Part shown: in pieces, positions 59,317 through 64,000 of the stretch | Position numbering within the stretch: position 1 is the first letter of the stretch | Layout: the number at the start of each line of letters is the position of its first letter | Assembly (NCBI RefSeq): GCF_001463905.1 | Contig: NZ_BBWR01000012.1 | Coordinates: 248,001-312,000 of the forward strand | Source: Aureimonas frigidaquae | GTDB taxonomy: Bacteria > Pseudomonadota > Alphaproteobacteria > Rhizobiales > Rhizobiaceae | Direction: 5' to 3' | Length of the DNA: 64,000 bases | Position numbers and translations under genes: made by a program | Notes under the pieces: generated by a model | What the model was told of the DNA's origin: nothing | The model's database searches: none | The model's input: the letters and a program-made list of their open reading frames with translations, nothing else

Positions 59317-60089
59317 ACGCCGTGACCAGGACCTACCCGACCTTCATGCCCGATGGTTCCGGAACGCTGGCGCGGATCGGGCTCATCTACATCGCCTCGT
59401 CCGTGGTGATGGAAGAGGAGATCGCGGCCATGTCCGCGCCCGGCGTGTCGACCCACACCGCGCGCATCCGCCTGCCCAAGGTCACCGTCGAGGGGATCGA
59501 GGAGATGATGGCCGCGCCGGAGCTGGAAACGGCGGCGCGCCATGCAGCAGCGCCGCCGGTCGGCATCGTCTGCTTCGGCGGCACCAGCGCCTCGTTCCTG
59601 CACGGCACCGCCTACGACCGGGCTCTGACCCGCAAGATCGAGGGTTGGGTGCCGGGCCCCCTCGTGACCACCGCCTCGACGGCGACGCTCGCCGCCTTGC
59701 GCAAGGTCGGCGCCGGCAAGGTCGCGCTGGCGACACCCTATGTGTCGGCCATCCACGAGCGGGCGGTGCGCTTCCTGTCCGAGAACGGCCATGAGGTGGT
59801 GGCGAGCGCGCATCTGGACATCACCGACGATCATGCGCTCGCCGACGTGTCGATCGAGGAGGTCTACGATCATGTCCTCTCCGTCGATCACCCGGACGCG
59901 ACAGCGATCTTCGTCTCCTGCACCAATTTCCGCACCGTCGGCGCCATCGCGGCGCTGGAGGAGCGGCTCGGCAAGCCGGTCATCTCGGCAATCCAGGCAT
60001 CCTTCTGGCACTGCCTCCACCTGTTGAACGTGCGGGGCGCGCGGCCCGGCTATGGCAGCCTCTTTCAGGGGCTCGAAGCCGATGTCTGA
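59313..60089 (+). CDS. Asp/Glu racemase-superfamily enzyme (maleate isomerase/arylmalonate decarboxylase-like)
   Basis: The 258-residue protein (GTG start overlapping dctP) has two conserved cysteines at the expected places, in GIVCFGGTSASF and FVSCTNFRT, plus STATLAALRKVGAGKVALATPY. This is the pattern of maleate cis-trans isomerases, arylmalonate decarboxylases and related racemases. It sits between the TRAP binding protein and membrane subunits and overlaps both, so it very likely acts on the imported acid. The exact reaction is unknown. Confidence 0.78.
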   Translation: MNAVTRTYPTFMPDGSGTLARIGLIYIASSVVMEEEIAAMSAPGVSTHTARIRLPKVTVEGIEEMMAAPELETAARHAAAPPVGIVCFGGTSASFLHGTAYDRALTRKIEGWVPGPLVTTASTATLAALRKVGAGKVALATPYVSAIHERAVRFLSENGHEVVASAHLDITDDHALADVSIEEVYDHVLSVDHPDATAIFVSCTNFRTVGAIAALEERLGKPVISAIQASFWHCLHLLNVRGARPGYGSLFQGLEADV

Positions 60090-60576
60090 GACCGTCGTCA
60101 CCCTGGTGCAACCCCGTAACGCCCTGCGGCGGCGGGCGCTCGCCGTGGTCGAGGCGGCGGCGATCATCCTGTTGATCGCGCTCGTCGTGCTCGTCCTGTG
60201 CAATTCGATCGGACGCTATCTCTTTTCGCGTCCGCTCCCCTGGAGCGAAGAGGTCGTGCGCTCACTCCTGATGTGGCTCGGCGGCCTCGGCATCACCGTG
60301 GCCGCGCTGCGCAACGGGCTGATCAGCTGCGCCATCTGGACCTCGCGGCTCGGCGCGGTTGCGCAGAAGCGCCTGCGGGTGGCCCAGAACCTCTTCGGCA
60401 TCGCGACCATGGCCGCGCTCGGCTATTTCGCCTGGCAGTATCTCGGCATTTTCGGCGCCGATCGCTCGCCGCTGCTCGGCATTCCCAAAGCGGTGCCGAT
60501 CAGCGGCATCATCGGCTGCGCGCTGGGCATGTCCTTTGCCTTCGTCATCGACCTCATCGCCCCGGAGGATCTGTAG
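60082..60576 (+). CDS. dctQ: TRAP transporter small membrane subunit
   Basis: The 164-residue protein starts at the ATG at 60082, overlapping the racemase-like gene by 8 bases. It has four membrane segments with the DctQ pattern (AAAIILLIALVVLVLCNSIG, PLPWSEEVVRSLLMWLGGLG). It is directly followed by dctM. Confidence 0.88.
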   Translation: MSETVVTLVQPRNALRRRALAVVEAAAIILLIALVVLVLCNSIGRYLFSRPLPWSEEVVRSLLMWLGGLGITVAALRNGLISCAIWTSRLGAVAQKRLRVAQNLFGIATMAALGYFAWQYLGIFGADRSPLLGIPKAVPISGIIGCALGMSFAFVIDLIAPEDL

Positions 60577-61857
60577 ATGCTCGCACTGGCTGCCGTCACG
60601 CTCGGCGTTCTGTGTATCCTGGTGCTGCTCGGGCTCCCGGTGGTGATCTCGCTCGTCGCCTCGGTCCTGATGTTCCTGGCCTTTTCCGGCGGCTGGGCGC
60701 TGGCCCTGCCGCAACAGGTCCTGGCAGGCGTGGGTGATTATCTCCTGATCACCCTGCCGCTCTTCATCCTGGCCGGCGGCATCATGAACGCCACCGGAAT
60801 CGCCGACAAGCTGTTCGATTTCGGCGCCGCGCTGGTCGGTTGGATGCGCGGGGGCCTCGCCCATGTGGACGTGGCCGCCAGCGTCATGTTCGGTGGGATG
60901 ATCGGAACCTCGGTCGCCGATCTGGCCGGGACGGGCTCGGTCACCATCCCCAAGCTGAAAGCGCATGGCTATCCCGGCCCCTTCGCGGCGGCGGTCACGG
61001 CGACATCCTCCGGCATCGGCGTCCTCATTCCGCCCAGCTCGCCCATGATCCTCTATTCGGTGGTGACCGGCACCTCGCTCGGGGCCCTGTTCCTGGCCGG
61101 TGTCGTGCCCGGGCTGCTTCTGGCCGGCGTTCTGATGGTCACCATCTCGATCCTGGCGCGCAGAAACGGCTGGCAGCCGATGAACTCCTTCGAATGGACG
61201 CGCGTCATGCGCACGGGCGTCCATGCCATCCTGCCGCTCGGCATGCCGGCCATGATCCTCGGCGGCCTCGTCTTCGGCATCTTCACCGCAACGGAAGCGG
61301 GTGCCTTCGCCGTCGCCTATGCCCTGGCGCTGGCGGGCCTCGTCTACCGGACCCTGACCCTGCCCAAGCTGCGGCAGGCGCTGGTCGATTCGGTCATCCT
61401 GACCGGCGAGGTCCTGATGGTCGTCGGCTTTTCCACCGCGCTCGGCTGGGCCCTGTCGCAGAGCGGCGTGCCCTCGGCCTTGGCCGCGTCCATCGATACG
61501 CTCTTTCCGTTCGAGAGCGTGACCATGCGCATCTTCGCGCTCCTGCTCCTGGCGCTCATCGCCGGAATGGTGCTCGATCCGCTGATCCCCATGATCATGC
61601 CGGTCCTCCTGCCGTCGCTCCTGGTGATGGACGTGGACCTCGTCCATTTCGGCGTGCTGATGGTCATGACCGTGGTGATCGGCCAGGTGACCCCGCCCGT
61701 CGCCATCGCGCTCCTGGTCGCGGCCAAGATCGGCAAGGAGGATGTCTGGGAGGTGACGCGCGCCAACGTGCCCTTCCTCTATGCGCTCTTTGCCGCACTG
61801 ATCATCCTGACCCTGTTCCCGGCCCTGTCCACCACGCTGCCGGCACTGATGAACTAG
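60577..61857 (+). CDS. dctM: TRAP transporter large permease
   Basis: The 426-residue permease has about 12 membrane segments and the DctM motifs FGGMIGTSVADLAGTGSVTI, TATSSGIGVLIPPSSPMILY and GQVTPPVAIALLVAAKIG. With DctP and DctQ it forms a sodium-driven importer of an organic acid. A large antisense frame over this gene is an artefact of GC-rich codon usage. Confidence 0.92.
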   Translation: MLALAAVTLGVLCILVLLGLPVVISLVASVLMFLAFSGGWALALPQQVLAGVGDYLLITLPLFILAGGIMNATGIADKLFDFGAALVGWMRGGLAHVDVAASVMFGGMIGTSVADLAGTGSVTIPKLKAHGYPGPFAAAVTATSSGIGVLIPPSSPMILYSVVTGTSLGALFLAGVVPGLLLAGVLMVTISILARRNGWQPMNSFEWTRVMRTGVHAILPLGMPAMILGGLVFGIFTATEAGAFAVAYALALAGLVYRTLTLPKLRQALVDSVILTGEVLMVVGFSTALGWALSQSGVPSALAASIDTLFPFESVTMRIFALLLLALIAGMVLDPLIPMIMPVLLPSLLVMDVDLVHFGVLMVMTVVIGQVTPPVAIALLVAAKIGKEDVWEVTRANVPFLYALFAALIILTLFPALSTTLPALMN

Positions 61858-61889
61858 CGACCGGCCAGCCATGGCGGACGCAAGCGCGA

Positions 61890-61907
61890 CCGGCCCCGAA
61901 GGGCCGG
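61890..61907. terminator. Hairpin after the TRAP operon
   Basis: CCGGCCC and GGGCCGG form a perfect 7-bp stem with a CGAA tetraloop 33 bases after the dctM stop. It lacks a T-run, so it may act as a weak or factor-dependent terminator before the monooxygenase gene. Confidence 0.45.
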
Positions 61908-62096
61908 CCGCACGAGCGTGCACGCCCCCATCGGCGGCCGGATCGGTTTTTCCTACCCTCTGGAATGAAACTTACTTCTTTCATCACGCCGGCTGCGCGC
62001 GCAGTTCTTGCAGCACGCAACGTGCTGCCGGTCGCAGACAGGTCAGACACGATGGAACGCGATTTGCCACGACAGTCCAACTCCCGGGAAGTGAAC

Positions 62097-63347
62097 ATGA
62101 TGGTCGAGAAAACCGACACGCTGGTCGTCGGCGCGGGTCAATCCGGCATCGCCATGAGCGAGCATCTCACGCAGATGGGCGTGCCCCATCTGGTCCTCGA
62201 GCGCAAACGGGTTGCCGAGCGCTGGCGCTCGGAACGCTGGGACTCGCTCGTCGCCAACGGCCCTGCCTGGCACGACCGCTTTCCCGGCTTGGAATTCGAC
62301 GATATCGCGCCCGACACCTTCCCGCCCAAGGAGCGCATGGCGCGCTACTTCGAAGACTATGCGAGCATGATCAAAGCGCCGATCCGCACCAATGTCGAGG
62401 TGCAGCACGTGCGGCGGCTCGACGGGCGCCAGGGCTTCCTCGCCACAACCTCGCAGGGCATGTTCGAGGCGCGGCGCATCGTGGTGGCGACCGGACCTTT
62501 CCAGGTCCCCTTCTTCCCCCCGATCGTGCCGGAGGACAGCGGCATCCAGCAGATCCACTCCTCCGCCTACAAGAACCCCGAGCAACTGGCGCAAGGGGCG
62601 GTGCTGGTGGTGGGCGGCGGTGCGTCCGGATCGCAGATCGCCGAGGAGCTGCACCGCGCCGGCCGCCATGTCTACCTGTCGATCGGTGAGCATTACCGCC
62701 CGCCCCGCTCCTATCGCGGCCGCGACTATGTCTGGTGGCTCGGAGTGCTCGGCAAGTGGGACGAGATCAAGATCAACGCCAAGAAGAAGCACGTTGCCTT
62801 CGCCGTCAGCGGCTATGACGGCGGCAAGACGATCGATTTTCGCCGGCTCGGCAATATGGGCATCACCGTGCTCGGGATGACCGAATCCTACGCGGACGGC
62901 GTGTTGACCATCGCCGACGATCTCGTGCGCAACCTTGGCGAAGGCGACCGCGCCTATCTGGATGTATTGGAAGAAGCCGACGCCTATGTGGCGCGCAACG
63001 GCATCGACCTGCCGCCCGAGCCCGATGCCTGGACGATTCAGCCGGACCCGGCCTGCGTGACCGATCCGATCCGGGCGCTCGATCTGAAGGCGGCCGGCAT
63101 TACGACCATCGTCTGGGCGACGGGCTTCAAGTTCGATTTCAGCTGGCTTGAGGTGGATGCCTTCCATCCGGACGGAACGCCCTTCCACAAGCGCGGCATT
63201 TCGGCCGAGCAGGGCGTCTACTTCCTGGGCCTGCCGGAGCTGACCAACCGGGCCTCCTCCTTCATCTACGGCTGCTGGTACGATGCCAAATACATCGCCA
63301 CGCATATCGGCGTTCAGCGCAATTACGACGCCTATCAGAGCGCCTGA
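62097..63347 (+). CDS. Flavin-containing monooxygenase/CzcO-like FAD-NAD(P)H oxidoreductase
   Basis: The 416-residue protein, starting at the ATG after CCCGGGAAGTG, has two nucleotide-binding motifs: VVGAGQSGIAMSEHL for FAD near the N terminus and VVGGGASGSQIAEELH for NAD(P)H. It also has ATGFKFDFSWLEVD, typical of group B flavin monooxygenases and CzcO-like proteins. It would oxygenate a small substrate. Downstream dehydroquinase-like and reductase genes follow closely. The substrate is unknown. Confidence 0.8.
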   Translation: MMVEKTDTLVVGAGQSGIAMSEHLTQMGVPHLVLERKRVAERWRSERWDSLVANGPAWHDRFPGLEFDDIAPDTFPPKERMARYFEDYASMIKAPIRTNVEVQHVRRLDGRQGFLATTSQGMFEARRIVVATGPFQVPFFPPIVPEDSGIQQIHSSAYKNPEQLAQGAVLVVGGGASGSQIAEELHRAGRHVYLSIGEHYRPPRSYRGRDYVWWLGVLGKWDEIKINAKKKHVAFAVSGYDGGKTIDFRRLGNMGITVLGMTESYADGVLTIADDLVRNLGEGDRAYLDVLEEADAYVARNGIDLPPEPDAWTIQPDPACVTDPIRALDLKAAGITTIVWATGFKFDFSWLEVDAFHPDGTPFHKRGISAEQGVYFLGLPELTNRASSFIYGCWYDAKYIATHIGVQRNYDAYQSA

Positions 63348-63394
63348 GGCACCGCCGCCGCGCGAGCGCGTGCCGTGGATAAGGGAGAACGATC

Positions 63395-63841
63395 TTGAAG
63401 ACCGTGATGTTTCTGAATGGTCCCAACGCCAATCTTTACGGGCTCGACCCGAAGGGAACCTACGGCACGGACAGTTTCCCGCAGATCGAGGCCGCCTGCA
63501 TGGCGCGGGCGGCCGAGCTCGGCTTCAAGCTGCGGTTCCGGCAGTCCAACCATGAGGGTGTCCTGATCGACTGGATCCAGGATGCGCGCCGCGACTGCGA
63601 CGGCATCCTGATCAACGCCGCGGGCCTGACCTATACGTCGATCGCCATCCTGGATGCGCTCCTGGCCTTCGACGGCCCGATCATCGAATGCCATATGAGC
63701 AATATCTGGAAGCGGGAGCCCTTCCGGCACCATTCCTTCATATCCAAGGCGGCGACGGGGGTCATCGCTGGGCTCGGCGTGCGAGGCTACCTGCTCGGCC
63801 TTGCGGCGATGAACGAGCTGATCGCCGGGGACGGCGCATGA
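63395..63841 (+). CDS. aroQ: Type II 3-dehydroquinate dehydratase-like protein with altered active-site loop
   Basis: The 148-residue protein uses a TTG start supported by GGGAG 9 bases earlier. It keeps Tyr23 (GTYG), Asn74 (INAAGLTYTS), His100 (ECHMSNIWKREPF) and SNHEGVLIDW of type II dehydroquinases. However, the flexible loop reads LYGLDPKG where typical enzymes have LGTREP, so the catalytic arginine is missing. Its place in a catabolic operon suggests a role outside the shikimate pathway, perhaps quinate-type degradation or another dehydration. It overlaps the next gene by 4 bases. Confidence 0.75.
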   Translation: MKTVMFLNGPNANLYGLDPKGTYGTDSFPQIEAACMARAAELGFKLRFRQSNHEGVLIDWIQDARRDCDGILINAAGLTYTSIAILDALLAFDGPIIECHMSNIWKREPFRHHSFISKAATGVIAGLGVRGYLLGLAAMNELIAGDGA

Positions 63842-64000
63842 GCGATACGCTCGTCTTCTACAGCGGGCCCGACCCGTTCGAAGCCTGGCGGGACGCGCTG
63901 GCGCCGCATCTGCCGGCAAGCACCCGCATCGAACAGGCCGACGCCGTGACCGATCCGCTCTCGGTCCGCTATGCGCTGGTCTGGATGCCACCCGAAGGCT
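63838..64000 (+). CDS. GhrA-like 2-hydroxyacid dehydrogenase, truncated by window edge
   Basis: The first 54 codons (FYSGPDPFEAWRDALAPHLP, then YALVWMPPEG) match the N-terminal substrate domain of glyoxylate/hydroxypyruvate reductase A. The gene overlaps the dehydroquinase-like stop by 4 bases and runs off the right edge. The NAD(P)-binding and catalytic parts are outside the window, so the call rests on the N terminus alone. Confidence 0.65.
   Translation, partial: MSDTLVFYSGPDPFEAWRDALAPHLPASTRIEQADAVTDPLSVRYALVWMPPEG

Noticed and set aside
60262-61923. 553-codon minus-strand open frame opposite the TRAP membrane genes
   Set aside because: Its translation is dominated by His, Asp, Gln, Glu, Gly and Arg, a typical shadow of GC-rich hydrophobic coding sequence; dctQ and dctM are unambiguous on the other strand.
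1-64000. CRISPR arrays, rRNA genes and complete tRNA genes
   Set aside because: No regularly spaced direct repeats, rRNA-like sequence or complete tRNA cloverleaf was recognised by eye; a dedicated RNA and repeat scan would be needed for certainty.

Overview
The window is GC-rich bacterial DNA packed with short-overlap operons. It carries tripartite tricarboxylate (Tct), TRAP and Liv-type ABC uptake systems, ECF sigma/anti-sigma pairs, and GntR, RpiR, LacI, LysR, Lrp and TrmB regulators. This gene content fits an alphaproteobacterium, most likely Hyphomicrobiales (Rhizobiales) or a relative. That placement is inferred from gene content only; there is no rRNA or tRNA gene to confirm it. Both window edges cut a gene.

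Layout. 1-9.6 kb: an acyl-CoA/carboxylate catabolic block (NDP-forming acyl-CoA synthetase, TrmB-type regulator, biotin carboxylase plus biotin carrier, MaoC-type hydratase, SDR, TctCBA importer, PaaI-type thioesterase) with a recurring operator-like repeat. 9.6-14.7 kb: a small defence island with a CBASS-like pair (membrane protein plus CD-NTase with a C-terminal AGS-C-like domain), a RelE-like small protein coupled to a Shedu/DUF4263 nuclease gene broken by one amber codon, and a serine recombinase. Two diverged inverted 58-bp sites bound it. 14.7-15.3 kb: crcB with a fluoride riboswitch. 15.3-25.1 kb: a stress/sulfite region with two ECF sigma/anti-sigma pairs, an AcfC-like binding protein, SorAB sulfite dehydrogenase, a DsbA-like protein, a TDT-family exporter and a LacI regulator. 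Four promoters in this region share one ECF-like motif. 25.2-31.7 kb: a TonB receptor, heme/siderophore-type ABC transporter, methyltransferase and siderophore-interacting reductase. 31.7-37.9 kb: a three-gene operon for an Hsp70 with unusual architecture, a small protein and a membrane-anchored J-like protein, flanked by about 0.7 kb of gene-free DNA on each side.

37.9-44.7 kb: sulfolactate degradation (ComC, SlcC, SuyAB, a GntR regulator, a YeiH/SuyZ-type exporter, an orphan TctC). 44.7-53.8 kb: a Liv-type ABC importer with a glutamine-synthetase-like ligase, an N-formylglutamate amidohydrolase-like enzyme, two isochorismatase-fold hydrolases and an RpiR regulator. 53.8-64 kb: a diaminopropionate ammonia-lyase-like enzyme with an Lrp regulator, an FMN hydroxyacid oxidase with a LysR regulator, a TRAP importer with an embedded Asp/Glu-racemase-fold enzyme, a flavin monooxygenase, a type II dehydroquinase-like protein and the start of a GhrA-type reductase.

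How the parts connect. Sulfolactate cleavage by SuyAB releases sulfite. The same window encodes periplasmic sulfite oxidation (SorAB) and two possible sulfite/sulfate exporters (TDT family and YeiH family), so it looks like an organosulfonate and carboxylate scavenging region. The defence island and the Hsp70 operon look like separately acquired cargo. The least explained parts are the Hsp70/J-like module, the CBASS-like effector, the paired recombination sites and the shared ECF promoter set.
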